Below are positions 7,172 through 16,889 of a stretch of DNA of 64,000 bases, piece by piece (within the stretch, counting starts at the first letter, position 1; every line of letters begins with the position of its first letter). The notes under the pieces were generated by a model that saw only the letters and a list, made by a program, of their open reading frames with translations, was not told where the DNA came from and made no database searches. The stretch lies in NCBI GenBank assembly GCA_026709625.1, contig JAPOSR010000007.1, forward strand, positions 1-64,000, read 5' to 3'. The translations under genes were made by a program, and so were the position numbers. This DNA is from Chloroflexota bacterium (lineage in GTDB: Bacteria; Chloroflexota; Anaerolineae; Aggregatilineales; Phototrophicaceae).

Positions 7172-9071
7172 AGCGCCGCCTCGCTCCCAGCACAGTTGGC
7201 ACGCGCAGCCGCCGGTGATAAACCCACCATTCAATCAACAGCAGCAGCAGCGCCAAGACCGCCAGCGGCAGCCAAAACTCCTGCAAGCCAAGCTGTTCAT
7301 CGGCAGCCGCGCCCCCGCCAACGCCGCCCAATCGCAAGCCATCGGCGGGAACAGGGCGGATGTCGCTTTCGCCGGTGGCAAACAAGTTGACAGCGAATGG
7401 CTGCGAGCGGGTCACTTCGTCCGCCTCGATGACCTCCAGCTGATAGAGACCGAGTTGGTCAGTCTGTGTGAAAGCCAGCGGTTCGCCCGCAGCCGGCAGC
7501 TCGTGCACAGTCGCGTCTGGCGCTGTGATGCGGATGCTGTCGGCGCGCAAAGGCGGCGAGATCGTCAGCACATCGCCCACGCTCAAGCCGGCTGGCTGGG
7601 CGACGAGGTCGGCAGGCGAAAACCAGTCCAGCAGATTCGCCATCAGCAGCGGAAAGGCGATCAACAGCGGCAGGTTGGAGTCGCGCAGGTCGAAGGGCAA
7701 GATGGCGATTTGCTGCGCATTGAGCCGCCCTGCCAGCAGAATGGCGCTGTCGCCAGCCTGGATCAGCGGCTGTGCCCAATCAGCGGTCAGCTCGCGATGC
7801 GAAAGCAGGCTCATCTCGTCCAGATCGACAAAAGCTGTGATAGACGAAGCGCCACTGACGCGAATATCGCTGCTGGCGGCTTGGGGCGCGCCAACAGAAA
7901 AATAGCCGGTCGAATTGGGCGGGTTAAAGAGCAGCATGTCGCCGGCCGGCAAGCTGTTGGGCAGCCAGCCATCAAATACATACAGGTCAAATTCCGCGCC
8001 CGGCAGGCTGCGGCTGTCGGGGCTGCCGCGATAAGTCTGCAGGCCGGGCAGACTGCGCAGCGCCTGCTCTAGGAAGAGGTTGCCCGTCTGCGACACATAA
8101 TAGACGCGCCGCGTCGTCGCCTCGCTTTGCACAGCCCAGGCTTGGTTGTCCAGCGCCAGAAAATCTTGCGCGCCACTGTCAAATGTCAGCGTCGCCGCAA
8201 GCGTCGCGAATGCCTCGGTGATTGGCTCGTCAAAAGGGATGGGCAGCTGGCTGCGCGGCGGGATGCTGCCACTGCGCGACAAACGCAGCGCATCGTCCAG
8301 GCGGATCACCAGCGAAACATCCGCTTGCGCATCGCCATAATTGGTCACCTGGGCGAAAAGCTGGGGAGCGCCCCCGGGCAATGCGCGCGTCGCCAGCGCC
8401 GTGATAGCGATATTGGCAGCCGATTCGCCGACGGGCACATAAATCGGCTGCGGGATATTGGCGGGCAACTCGGCTGCCGCGCCGATGCCGCCATCGGATA
8501 TCATCACGATGCTGAAGTTTTCTGCGCCAGCAGCCCCAGCCGCCGCCAGCGTCAGCGCCGTATCCCAGTCCGCGCCACCCTGGCTGGGCGCGATGTCCTC
8601 CAAGGCGCGGCGAAGCTCGTTCTTGTCCGATGTATACGGCGTCAATGGCTCGGCGCTGTCAGCCACGCGAATCAACGCGATGCTGTCCTGCGGGTTCATG
8701 TTGTTGACGATGCCGCGCGCATGGTCCAATGCCGCGCGCAGACGCGTTTCGCCCTCGATATCCGTCGCGGTCATGCTGGCGGAGGCATCCAGCAGCAGCG
8801 CAACCTTGCCGGCGCTGATGGTCGGCACCTGTATGAAAGGCCGAGCCAGCGCCAGCGCCAGCGCCAGCAATATCAACAGCTGCAAGAAGAGCAGCAGGTT
8901 TCGCCGCAGCCGCTGCCAGGGCGTGTTGGCTTCGGTGTCTTTGACGACTTGCCGCCACAAGAAGGCGCTTGAGACCAACACTTCGCGCCGCCGCAGCCGC
9001 AGCATATACAACAGCAGCACCGGGATGGCGAGGGCGAGCGCGGCAAAGGCAGCCGGCACAAGGAAAGACAT
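7137..9071 (-). CDS. BatA/vWA-domain membrane protein
   Basis: The 644-residue protein has the BatA-type architecture. An N-terminal hydrophobic segment (residues about 4-24) is followed by the short cytoplasmic stretch LRLRRREVLVSSAFLWR and a second membrane helix at about 58-77. A von Willebrand A domain then follows with the MIDAS motif DASAS (D95, S97, S99), and a final membrane helix (LAVLALLLLLIEWWV) lies near the C-terminus. Such proteins are usually found beside MoxR ATPases and DUF58 proteins and are thought to work in metal-dependent protein assembly at the envelope. Neither partner is in this window. The gene starts 37 bases after the flavoprotein stop, and a TATACT box (9103-9108) sits in that gap. 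Confidence 0.85.
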   Translation of the reverse strand: MSFLVPAAFAALALAIPVLLLYMLRLRRREVLVSSAFLWRQVVKDTEANTPWQRLRRNLLLFLQLLILLALALALARPFIQVPTISAGKVALLLDASASMTATDIEGETRLRAALDHARGIVNNMNPQDSIALIRVADSAEPLTPYTSDKNELRRALEDIAPSQGGADWDTALTLAAAGAAGAENFSIVMISDGGIGAAAELPANIPQPIYVPVGESAANIAITALATRALPGGAPQLFAQVTNYGDAQADVSLVIRLDDALRLSRSGSIPPRSQLPIPFDEPITEAFATLAATLTFDSGAQDFLALDNQAWAVQSEATTRRVYYVSQTGNLFLEQALRSLPGLQTYRGSPDSRSLPGAEFDLYVFDGWLPNSLPAGDMLLFNPPNSTGYFSVGAPQAASSDIRVSGASSITAFVDLDEMSLLSHRELTADWAQPLIQAGDSAILLAGRLNAQQIAILPFDLRDSNLPLLIAFPLLMANLLDWFSPADLVAQPAGLSVGDVLTISPPLRADSIRITAPDATVHELPAAGEPLAFTQTDQLGLYQLEVIEADEVTRSQPFAVNLFATGESDIRPVPADGLRLGGVGGGAAADEQLGLQEFWLPLAVLALLLLLIEWWVYHRRLRVPTVLGARRRFSVPLRLGRNS

Positions 9072-9108
9072 GGCAGAGGCTCAATTGGCTGACAGCATTC
9101 GCAGTATA

Positions 9109-10047
9109 TCACATGCGCAGGAATGCCAGCGCCGAACGCGCCGCCTCGCGCCCCATGTCCATGCGCTCATCCAGGTGGACGATTCCCGTGTTTTGCGCCT
9201 CGCGCCGACCATAGTCGCTGCCGACCAAACTGATGCCGCCCGGCAGACTGGCGTGGATGGCGCGCAGACGATCGGCATGCAGCGTAGCCGCGGCTGGCAG
9301 CAGGTCGGCTTCTGGCCAACGATCAACGCGCGCGACCAGCGGCTCATGAATATCCAAGAGCCGCGATGCTCTCGCTATGAGCTGCTGCGAATCTTCGCTG
9401 TCATCACTGCGCAGACCAACTTGCAACAAGACATGGTCGCGGTCGGGGACGCGTCCCGGCGCATCGGTCGCCAGCACAAAAGCGCAATCGGAGCTTTGCG
9501 GGACGAAGTCGGCGGGCATGTCGGGTTGACGCGCGCCCAGCGAGACTCGCGCCAGCGAATCGTAGCGAAACTCCGCCAGCAGCTCAGCCGTCCCGGGCGA
9601 GAGGTTGTAGAGCGCGCGCGCCGCATAACGAGCCGGCAATGCCAGGATTAGAGCGCGAGCATCCAGCATAATGCCGTTTTCTAGGCATAGCGTGAAGCGG
9701 CCGCCCAGCCACCCTAGCGAACTCAGCGCCATGCGCATCAGTCGGCCGCCGCGCAAATCTTTCGCCAAAGCCGCAATCAGCGACTCGCTGCCGCCACGCA
9801 GCAACGCCGTGCCATCGCCGCGCGCCTGCTGGCCAGCCAGCCCTAGCGCCGTCAGACGATCGTCGGCCAGGGCGTGATAGACAAATGCGCAGCCGTCCAT
9901 CAAAAAGCCGCGTGCCAGGCTGCTGCGAATGCCGCCGCCAAAGCGCCGCTTGACCTCAATGATGGTGTAGCGCGCGCCCAGTCTTGCCAATTCATGGCAA
10001 GCCGCCAGCCCGCTCAGCCCGCCGCCGACCACAACGATATCGCGCAT
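9109..10047 (-). CDS. FAD-dependent amine oxidase / protoporphyrinogen oxidase-like protein
   Basis: This flavoprotein of 312 residues (322 if the first ATG at 10077 is used) begins with the dinucleotide-binding fold IVVVGGGLSGLAACHELARLG, followed by an acidic strand end (IIEVKRRFGG) typical of the amine-oxidase superfamily (GG doublet). The C-terminus has GISLVGSDYGR..TGIVHLDERMDMGREAA, the usual flavin-contact end. It is shorter than amine oxidases (about 450 residues), so part of the substrate domain is missing or reduced. The ATG at 10047 was preferred because the Rossmann strand normally starts within a few residues. No ribosome binding site supports either choice. It may be cotranscribed with the vWA gene. 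The substrate is unknown. Confidence 0.78.
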   Translation of the reverse strand: MRDIVVVGGGLSGLAACHELARLGARYTIIEVKRRFGGGIRSSLARGFLMDGCAFVYHALADDRLTALGLAGQQARGDGTALLRGGSESLIAALAKDLRGGRLMRMALSSLGWLGGRFTLCLENGIMLDARALILALPARYAARALYNLSPGTAELLAEFRYDSLARVSLGARQPDMPADFVPQSSDCAFVLATDAPGRVPDRDHVLLQVGLRSDDSEDSQQLIARASRLLDIHEPLVARVDRWPEADLLPAAATLHADRLRAIHASLPGGISLVGSDYGRREAQNTGIVHLDERMDMGREAARSALAFLRM

Positions 10048-10244
10048 GGAGGTATGCTTACTCTGCCGCATGCGCATAGTCTACCCGCAGCGCGCTGCAT
10101 CGACACAATTTCGGGCGAGTCAACATCTCGTTTGCATGCCCATCACGCGCGGGCTGACTGGAGATTGCCCTGGCGCTCGCTGTGGCGAAATGTCGTTGTC
10201 GGAAGCTATACTGGGCTCTGAGAAAATCAGCGGCAAAGAAGCGC

Positions 10245-10679
10245 ATGGACAGCCAAAGCCCTTACATCCAAATCTTGCGGGAACATGGTTGCCGCATCAC
10301 CCAGGCGAGGAAAGTTGTGCTGCGCGCGCTCGAAAACGCGGCAGGGCACTACACTTCGGCGCAAATCATCGAAGCGGTGGCGGGGCTTGACCCAAGCATC
10401 GGGCGCGCCAGCGTCTTTCGATCCCTCGAACTGTTCACGCGGCTGGGCATCCTGCGTCCCACTTACATCAGCGGCAACATGACACCCGCTTATGTATTGA
10501 TGACAGACGGGCATCATCATCATGTCATCTGCAACAAATGCCAAGCCATCCACGATTTCGATGACTGCGGGCTGGATGAGATGACACGCCAGTTGGAAAA
10601 GCGCTTGAATCTGCGCATAGACGGGCATCTTCTCGAGTTTTATGGCGTCTGCGCCGATTGCCAAGTGGTTGATGCCTGA
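10245..10679 (+). CDS. Fur-family transcriptional regulator (Fur/PerR/Zur type)
   Basis: The 144-residue protein has the Fur layout. An N-terminal winged helix includes RITQARKVVLRAL at 17-29 and a recognition-helix segment SIGRASVFRSLELF at about 51-64. A dimerisation domain follows with a His run at 90-93, and two zinc CxxC pairs at C97/C100 and C136/C139. The metal sensed cannot be told from this. The structural zinc site is intact, and the His cluster fits Fur, Zur or PerR. The ATG at 10245 was preferred over an upstream frame start at 10182 because the family N-terminus begins here. It is divergent from the flavoprotein gene, and a TATACT box lies at 10207-10212. It could regulate the fetB region, but no operator was found. 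Confidence 0.88.
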   Translation: MDSQSPYIQILREHGCRITQARKVVLRALENAAGHYTSAQIIEAVAGLDPSIGRASVFRSLELFTRLGILRPTYISGNMTPAYVLMTDGHHHHVICNKCQAIHDFDDCGLDEMTRQLEKRLNLRIDGHLLEFYGVCADCQVVDA

Positions 10680-10768
10680 GCCAATTTGTTCTTGTCATCG
10701 CGCTGTCACATCATTCCAAACCCTATCCGATTGCGCTTTCCTCCGGACCAGTCCAGGCGCTTGGCGAC

Positions 10769-13700
10769 CTAAAACCCCAGCGCTCTCAGCTCTCGCTGGA
10801 AGCGCGCCAGATTGCGCAGTTTGACCTCGTCATAGCCGCGCACAATATCGGGCAGGCGCGCCAGTTGCAAGGCTCGGTCATAAGTCGCCGCGTTCAGATT
10901 TTGCGCAGCCGCCAGCGTCAACTCGCGGTATTGCGCGACCAGCGCTCGCTCGGCCACCCGCACTTCATCATAGCCAAAGGGGTCGAGGCGCGTGCCACGT
11001 AAAAAGCGCAGCCGGTACAGAAGCGCAAAGACGGCATCAAACCAGCGCCCCAGCTTAATTTTGCGCTGCAGTCCCAGCGACTTCAATATCGGCGGCTGCA
11101 AGTGATAGCGCATTTTCGCGCCCGCGCCGAATTGCTCGGCCAGCGCCGCCCGCGCCTCTGGCTTCAAGCACAGGCGCGCCACTTCATATTCGTCTTTATA
11201 GGCCATCAGCTTGTACATATAGCGCGCAAATGCTTCGGCAAGGGCAGTGCGCGCGGGGTCAAATGCCTGCTCATGCGCATAGATACGTTTAACATCGGCG
11301 ATATATTGCCGGGCGTAGGCTTCGTTTTGATAGGCGATCAGCTCAGGCACGCGGATCTCTAGCAAGCGCCGCAGCTCGCCTTCGCTGGGCAGCCCTTCCA
11401 GCAGCGCCGCCGCAGTGGGGCTCAGCTGTGGCTGCGCATTCAGCCCGCTCGCTCGCTTGAATTGAAGCGATTCCAGCCAGCTCGGGTCGGCGACAGCCAG
11501 TCGGCCGGCTCGAAATGCGTGTTGATTGTCTGCGACCTTGACGCCATTTAGCGCAATGGCGCGCTCGATCGCCGCCGCCGACATGGGCAGCCCGCCCGCT
11601 TGATACGCCGCGCCGATGACCAGCATATTCGCCATCATATGGTCGCCAAACAGCGCTTCAGCCAGCCCAATGGCATCGAAGCAGATATTGTCGCCCGCCC
11701 GCGTCGCCTCGTTGATGCGCCCCAATAGTTGGTCGCGTTGTGGATATTCGACCGTCGTATCGCGCACCATGGCACCGGTCGGCACTTGGCTGGCGCTAAC
11801 GATGGCGAGTGTGTGCCGGGGCTGGGCGCGCCGCAAGTTTTTTTGCTCGGCAGCCGTCAAGGCATCAAACACAAGGAAGGTGTCGGCAGACGCTGCGCCG
11901 ATCTTGGCGGCCATTTCGCGGGGCTGCTCGCTGACCTTCAGGTTGGAAACGACTGGTCCGCCTTTTTGGCTCAAGCCAGTCTGGTCGAGCGAGCGCACCT
12001 GCAAGCCATCCAGCGCAGCCGCTGTGCCCAGCACCTGGTTGGCAGTTACCACGCCGGTGCCGCCGATGCCCATCAAAAACAGGTTGGCGCTGCCAGCCAC
12101 CGAACGGCGCGGTTCGGCGATTTCCTGCGTGACGCGGTAAGCAGCTTTCTGCGCCGCGCCACTTTGCGCAGCGGGGATGACGGTCATAAATGCCGGACAA
12201 TTGCCTTCCAAGCAGGTGTAATCTTTGTTGCAGGACGACTGATGCACTTGGGTTTTACGCCCAAATTCGGTTTCGACCGGCTGCACGCTGAGGCAGTTGG
12301 ACACTGCGCCACAATCGCCACAGCCCTCGCAGACCGCTTCGTTGATGACGATGCGCAGGCTGGGGTCGTGGGCATAGCCGCGCCGCCGTTTTCGGCGCAG
12401 GTTGGCTGCGCATTCCTGGTCATAAATCAGCGCGGTCACACCCGGCGTAGCGCGCAACAGCCGCTGCGCCTCATCCAGCCGGTCGCGCTCCCACACCTCG
12501 GCATTGCGCGCCCAGGCGGTGTCATGGGCGAACTGGCTCGGGTCGGCTGAGACGACGATGGTCTTGACGACGCCTTCGCTGTAAAGAAAGTGCGTCATCT
12601 CGGGCACGGGCATTAACCCATCGGCAGCTTGTCCGCCGGTCATGGCGACAGCCGCGTTATAGAGGATTTTGAAGGTCATGTTGGCGCCGGCCGCCGTCGC
12701 CTGGCGGATGGCAAGCGAGCCGCTGTGCGCAAATGTGCCATCGCCGATATTCTGGAAGAGGTGTCCCAAGCCACTGAAGGCTTCTGCGCCGACCCAGTTC
12801 GCGCCCTCGCCACCCATCTGCGTGACGCCAGCGGTATCGCGATCCATCAAAATCGCCAAGGTGTGACAGCCGATGCCCGCTGCGGCCATAGAGCCCTCGG
12901 GCACGACGGTCGAGCGATTGTGCGGGCAGCCGCTGCAAAAGTAGGGCTGGCGCGCGGCGATGGGAATGACGCCAGCCGCCTGGGCAGCATCCAACTCGCG
13001 CAGCCTTTCTTGCAGGCATGGCACATGGACGCGCCCTGTCAAACGGCGAGCCAGCACGCGCGTGATCGCATCGGCATCCAGCTCGCCGTCGGCGCGCACC
13101 AAACGCGCCCCGTTTTCGTCTTTTTTGCCGACGACGCGCGGCATGTGCCCGCTGCCATAGAGAGCTTCTTTGCAGAAAGTCTCGATAAAACCGCGTTTTT
13201 CTTCGATGATGAGGATTTCGTCCAGCCCGGTGGCGAACTGGCGCAGGCTGTATGGCTCAATTGGGTGGATCATGTCGAGCTTGAGCAGGCGGATGCCGGC
13301 CCGCCCCAGTTCATGATCGTCCAGCCCGATATCCTGCAGCGACCCGCGCAGATCGTACCAGGTCTTGCCAGCCGCCACGATGCCCAGCCAAGCGTCATTG
13401 CCGGGCGCGACGGTGCGATTCAACTGGTTGGCGCGGGCAAATGCCAACGCAGCCTCGTGCCGCTCTTCAAATACTTCGCGTTCTTGCGCCACCGACCAGG
13501 GCGCGACCAAATTGCTGTCTTGCCGATGCTGCCAGCGCCGGCCATTCAACTGAAAATCGGGGGCGACCAGCTCGCGCTCGCGTCCCAGCTCGACGGTGCT
13601 GAATTCATCTGCCACATCAGAAACGATCTTGATGCCCACCCACAAGCCGCAAAAGCGCGACAAGGCAAAACCCAACAAACCGAGAGCGAGGATTTCTTGG

Positions 13701-14248
13701 GCGCTGCCGGGATACAGCACGGGCATCATGGCATCGTAGAGGGCGATTTCAGAATGCGAGGGAATGGTCGACGACTTGCATGATGGGTCATCGCCAGCCA
13801 GCGCCAGCACGCCGCCATAACGCCCGACGCCGGTCAGGTTGGCGTGTTTGAAGGCATCGCCGCTGCGGTCGACGCCCGGTCCCTTGCCATACCAGATGCC
13901 GCAGACGCCATCATATTTGGGCTGGGGCAGCAGGTTGGCGGTCTGGCTGCCCATAATGGCGGTGGCGGCAAGTTCTTCATTGACGGCGGGGATGAAGCGG
14001 ATGTGGTGCTCGCGCAGCAGGTCGGGAATGCGCTCCAACGCGGTATCCAGAGCGCCCACTGGCGATCCGCGATAGCCGGTGATCAGCCCCGCGGTGTTGA
14101 GTCCCTGCGCCAGGTCGGCGCGCCGCTGGTCGAGCGGCAAACGAGCCAATGCTTGAATGCCGCTCATGATGACTGTGCCTTGCCTTGCCCGGTAGCGGTC
14201 TTCGAGCTGAAATTCGCGCATCGGCGGCGCGGTGATGTCGGGATTCAT
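10769..14248 (-). CDS. Indolepyruvate ferredoxin oxidoreductase, fused alpha and beta domains
   Basis: The 1159-residue fused enzyme oxidatively decarboxylates aryl 2-oxoacids such as indolepyruvate to acyl-CoA, passing electrons to ferredoxin. The N-terminal domain (GLNTAGLITGYRGSPVG) is the pyrimidine-binding part of a thiamine diphosphate enzyme. The centre has YFCSGCPHNRST and the cofactor-binding GGEGANWVGAEAF. A Cys-rich segment (CEGCGDCG, SCNKDYTCLEGNCP) marks an iron-sulfur cluster. The last third is the gamma-type domain (GIGGTGVVTANQVLG, LSQKGGPV) plus a C-terminal extension. This is the usual length of the bacterial fused form rather than separate IorA and IorB. A TATACT box ends six bases before the ATG, suggesting its own, possibly leaderless, transcript. 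Confidence 0.95.
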   Translation of the reverse strand: MNPDITAPPMREFQLEDRYRARQGTVIMSGIQALARLPLDQRRADLAQGLNTAGLITGYRGSPVGALDTALERIPDLLREHHIRFIPAVNEELAATAIMGSQTANLLPQPKYDGVCGIWYGKGPGVDRSGDAFKHANLTGVGRYGGVLALAGDDPSCKSSTIPSHSEIALYDAMMPVLYPGSAQEILALGLLGFALSRFCGLWVGIKIVSDVADEFSTVELGRERELVAPDFQLNGRRWQHRQDSNLVAPWSVAQEREVFEERHEAALAFARANQLNRTVAPGNDAWLGIVAAGKTWYDLRGSLQDIGLDDHELGRAGIRLLKLDMIHPIEPYSLRQFATGLDEILIIEEKRGFIETFCKEALYGSGHMPRVVGKKDENGARLVRADGELDADAITRVLARRLTGRVHVPCLQERLRELDAAQAAGVIPIAARQPYFCSGCPHNRSTVVPEGSMAAAGIGCHTLAILMDRDTAGVTQMGGEGANWVGAEAFSGLGHLFQNIGDGTFAHSGSLAIRQATAAGANMTFKILYNAAVAMTGGQAADGLMPVPEMTHFLYSEGVVKTIVVSADPSQFAHDTAWARNAEVWERDRLDEAQRLLRATPGVTALIYDQECAANLRRKRRRGYAHDPSLRIVINEAVCEGCGDCGAVSNCLSVQPVETEFGRKTQVHQSSCNKDYTCLEGNCPAFMTVIPAAQSGAAQKAAYRVTQEIAEPRRSVAGSANLFLMGIGGTGVVTANQVLGTAAALDGLQVRSLDQTGLSQKGGPVVSNLKVSEQPREMAAKIGAASADTFLVFDALTAAEQKNLRRAQPRHTLAIVSASQVPTGAMVRDTTVEYPQRDQLLGRINEATRAGDNICFDAIGLAEALFGDHMMANMLVIGAAYQAGGLPMSAAAIERAIALNGVKVADNQHAFRAGRLAVADPSWLESLQFKRASGLNAQPQLSPTAAALLEGLPSEGELRRLLEIRVPELIAYQNEAYARQYIADVKRIYAHEQAFDPARTALAEAFARYMYKLMAYKDEYEVARLCLKPEARAALAEQFGAGAKMRYHLQPPILKSLGLQRKIKLGRWFDAVFALLYRLRFLRGTRLDPFGYDEVRVAERALVAQYRELTLAAAQNLNAATYDRALQLARLPDIVRGYDEVKLRNLARFQRELRALGF

Positions 14249-14254
14249 AGCGCG

Positions 14255-14260
14255 AGTATA
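14255..14260 (-). promoter_or_regulatory. -10 box adjacent to the start of the oxidoreductase gene
   Basis: TATACT on the minus strand ends six bases before the ATG at 14248 with no Shine-Dalgarno sequence between them. This fits a leaderless mRNA. Confidence 0.45.
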
Positions 14261-14345
14261 GCACGAGTCGGCGGCAGACTTGCAGTGGGATGGACGCGGT
14301 CCATCCGTATGCCAGCGCTTATCTATGCGGGCTTGACAGAGGTGT

Positions 14346-14858
14346 TTACAAGACGCCCAACCAGGCGCTGGCCGCCAAGATCAGCACAGCCAGCGCGACC
14401 ATCAACAGAGTCAGTCGCCGTTCACGCATTTGCAGGCGCGCCATGGCCTCAGCATCGCCCAAGTCGCGCTCGATCAACAAGCTGGCGCGTTCCAAAGCTG
14501 GCAGCACGCCCAGTTGCAGCGCCGCGCCAACCAGCGCCAAGACAACAATCAGTATATGCTTGATCAAAAGCGCTTGACTCCAGCGATTGCCAACTTGCAG
14601 CAAGCCCGTGTAATTGACATCGTCAGTCATTTGCAGCAGCCCGGTCACCAGCAGCAGCGCCAGCGCCAGATTGCCCCAAAGCGCAAAACGCCGCCGCAAG
14701 CGCCGCAGCAAGGCATTCAGCGCTGGCTGTCCGGCCAAGCCCCGCCGCAGCTCTGGCACCACCAACAGCGCCAGCATCAACAGCCCGCCAAACCAGACGA
14801 CGCTCGCGCTGATATGCACAAACAGGCTGAGCGTTCGGGCGGCTTCTGTCATGTGCAT
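14346..14858 (-). CDS. CopD-like / DUF2269-type membrane protein
   Basis: The 170-residue protein has four or five hydrophobic helices (about residues 8-30, 55-75, 90-115 and 145-168). The first helix, LSLFVHISASVVWFGGLLMLALLVVPELR, carries the His..Trp.Gly.Gly spacing seen in CopD-like and related heme- or copper-linked membrane proteins. The conserved LIKHILIVVLALVGAALQL helix also fits that group. It would sit in the cytoplasmic membrane. No copper chaperone or CopC domain is nearby, so a metal role is only suggested. The start at 14858 was taken in place of 14885 because it begins nearer the first helix. It follows the RraA-like gene by 53 bases and may be the last gene of that unit. Confidence 0.6.
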   Translation of the reverse strand: MHMTEAARTLSLFVHISASVVWFGGLLMLALLVVPELRRGLAGQPALNALLRRLRRRFALWGNLALALLLVTGLLQMTDDVNYTGLLQVGNRWSQALLIKHILIVVLALVGAALQLGVLPALERASLLIERDLGDAEAMARLQMRERRLTLLMVALAVLILAASAWLGVL

Positions 14859-14911
14859 GGCTTCATGTCTCGGACGACTTGACAAATCGTCCCATGCTAT
14901 CTTCTGCGCGT

Positions 14912-15646
14912 CTATCGGTCGCGCAGCCAGGCTTCATATTCTTTCTGCGCTTCGTCATTCAATGGATAGTATTTGTCGAGAGATCCGCCTTCTGCCAGCT
15001 TCATGCGCGAGAAGATTTCCCATTCCGCTTTTTCTGTGGCGAGATCAGCCATGTTTGCCGCCAGCGCCGCCGGCACGAGCACCGCGCCATCGTCATCCGC
15101 TACGATGACATCGCCGGGCACCACAAAGACATTGGCGCAGGCGATGGGCACATTGACGGCATGTGGAAAGATCTCCGTCTGGGTGTGAAAATTGGGCGTA
15201 ACGCCGCGCAGCCACAAGCCCAGATCTAAGCCCTGCACCGCGGGAAAATCACGGATGCAGCCATCGATGACGATGCCTTCGCCGCCGCGGGCTTTGAACG
15301 AGGTTAGCATCATCTCGCCGAAGACGCCGCTTTGCAGGCTGCCGCGGGCGTCAACCACCACCACATCGCCGGGCGCTGCCGTCATGATCGCTTGGCGGTG
15401 CAGCTCGCGCTCGGGAGCATAGCTGTATTCATCGCCCCAATGCACATCTTCGCGCTTGGGCACGAATTGCAGCGTGACGGCTTGTCCACAGACGCGCTTG
15501 CCAGGGTTGCGCGTCTGCAAGCCGGCCATGTGCGGGTTGCGGATGCCTTCGCGCGCCAGGCTTCCTGCGATAGTCGCCGCGCCAATATCACGCAGGCGGT
15601 CGAGCAGGGCGCGGTCGATGCGCTCAAAAGTGGGGAGGCTGTTCAT
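14912..15646 (-). CDS. RraA-family protein (4-hydroxy-4-methyl-2-oxoglutarate aldolase-like)
   Basis: The 244-residue protein shows the RraA/HMG-aldolase core: GDVVVVDARGSLQSGVFGEMM near residue 90, followed by GGEGIVIDGCIRD, where the Arg-Asp pair binds the divalent metal and substrate. GDVIVADDDGAVLVP follows near residue 185. In pathway members the enzyme cleaves 4-hydroxy-4-methyl-2-oxoglutarate or decarboxylates oxaloacetate. The same fold in E. coli RraA inhibits RNase E. The length exceeds RraA (about 160) and matches the longer catabolic forms. It lies 85 bases after the M20 peptidase gene on the same strand, which favours a catabolic job. The start at 15646 was chosen over 15718 on family length. 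Confidence 0.82.
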   Translation of the reverse strand: MNSLPTFERIDRALLDRLRDIGAATIAGSLAREGIRNPHMAGLQTRNPGKRVCGQAVTLQFVPKREDVHWGDEYSYAPERELHRQAIMTAAPGDVVVVDARGSLQSGVFGEMMLTSFKARGGEGIVIDGCIRDFPAVQGLDLGLWLRGVTPNFHTQTEIFPHAVNVPIACANVFVVPGDVIVADDDGAVLVPAALAANMADLATEKAEWEIFSRMKLAEGGSLDKYYPLNDEAQKEYEAWLRDR

Positions 15647-15731
15647 AGGGCGGCTCGCCGGTGTCTGTGGTTTTGCAGACGATTGTACCTTGTAGCCGCA
15701 GGCAGCAAAACGGCGCAAGCGCCGGACGCGG

Positions 15732-16874
15732 TTATGCGCAGAAAACCGCCGCTAACTCCGTATAAATCGCCTGGCAGCGCGCGACCGACTCCAGATCGAC
15801 CCATTCTTCACGGGCATGCGCGCCGGCGCCGGCTGGACCCAGCACGACCGTCGGCACGCCAGCCGCCGCAAACAACGCTGCATCCGTCCACCAACTGCTG
15901 CCGACGATGGCTGGCTGGCGTCCCCGGCGCGCGGTCGTCACAGTGTGCAGGCTTTGCACAAGCGGATGCCCCGCGTCAATGGCATAGGGCGGACGCGAAA
16001 AGGTCGCCCGAACGCAGGCTTGGAATTGGCTGTCTGTGGCCGCGCAGCCGTCCAGGATGCCCTGCGCTTGCGCCAGCACATGGGCATCGTCTTCGCCAGG
16101 GATGGTGCGCCGCTCGACGAGCAGCTTGCAAAGCGCCGGATACATCGATATTTCTTCGCCACCCTCAATCAGCGAGGCGTGCAGAGAGCCGCTGCCCAGC
16201 AGGTCATGCGTTGGCTCGGCGCGCAGCTGGCGATCCAACGCCGCCAAGTCAACCAGAATTTTGCCCATGTTGGCGATAGCATCGATGCCCTGCTCGGGCA
16301 AAGAGCCGTGCGCCGCCTTGCCCCGAGTCTCGATTTCCAGCCAGACGAAACCGCGATGGGCGATGCTGATATCCAGCGCGGTCGGCTCGGCGATGACGAC
16401 GGCGTCAGCCGGCCAGCGCGCCCATTCCGCCAGCAGCGCTTCTGTGCCGATGCTGCCATACTCTTCGTCGGCGACAGCGCTGACGATGACATCGCCGCGC
16501 AGACCCATGTCGCGCGCCGCCAGCAGCGTCAGCATACAAGCCGCCAGCCCGCTTTTCATATCGTATGCGCCGCGTCCATACAGCCGCCCGGCGCGTATCC
16601 CTGGCGAAAGTGGCGCTTGCATACCAACCACGCCGACTGTGTCCGTATGCGCATTGAGCATCAGCGATTTGCCGCCGCCACTGCCCGGCGCGCGCAGGAT
16701 GACATTGGGTCGCCCCGGCGCAACCGTCTGCGCTGCGACTTCCAACTGCCTGGCGCGTCCCCAAGCGGCGATATAGTCGGCGATCTGGGCTTCGCCCGCG
16801 CCACCCAGCACAAGGTCAGGATTGACCGAGTCGATGGCGACCAGATCGGCGATGAGTTGGTGGAGTTCGTTCAT
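15732..16874 (-). CDS. M20-family metallopeptidase (ArgE/DapE-like)
   Basis: The 380-residue protein is a two-zinc amidohydrolase of the M20 family. The motifs appear in order: NAHTDTV near residue 75 (zinc His and Asp), GRGAYDMKSG near 98 (bridging Asp), AVADEEYGS near 132 (catalytic Glu pair), VIAEPT near 157, the dimerisation-domain start RGFVWLEIETRGKAAHGS, and GAGAHAREEWV near the end (last zinc His). Likely substrates are N-acylated amino acids or short peptides. GGAAG lies before the ATG. It begins 15 bases after the acyl-CoA dehydrogenase stop and precedes the RraA-like gene, which suggests a four-gene unit from 18434 down to 14346. Confidence 0.9.
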   Translation of the reverse strand: MNELHQLIADLVAIDSVNPDLVLGGAGEAQIADYIAAWGRARQLEVAAQTVAPGRPNVILRAPGSGGGKSLMLNAHTDTVGVVGMQAPLSPGIRAGRLYGRGAYDMKSGLAACMLTLLAARDMGLRGDVIVSAVADEEYGSIGTEALLAEWARWPADAVVIAEPTALDISIAHRGFVWLEIETRGKAAHGSLPEQGIDAIANMGKILVDLAALDRQLRAEPTHDLLGSGSLHASLIEGGEEISMYPALCKLLVERRTIPGEDDAHVLAQAQGILDGCAATDSQFQACVRATFSRPPYAIDAGHPLVQSLHTVTTARRGRQPAIVGSSWWTDAALFAAAGVPTVVLGPAGAGAHAREEWVDLESVARCQAIYTELAAVFCA

Positions 16875-16889
16875 GGCTTGCTTCCGTTG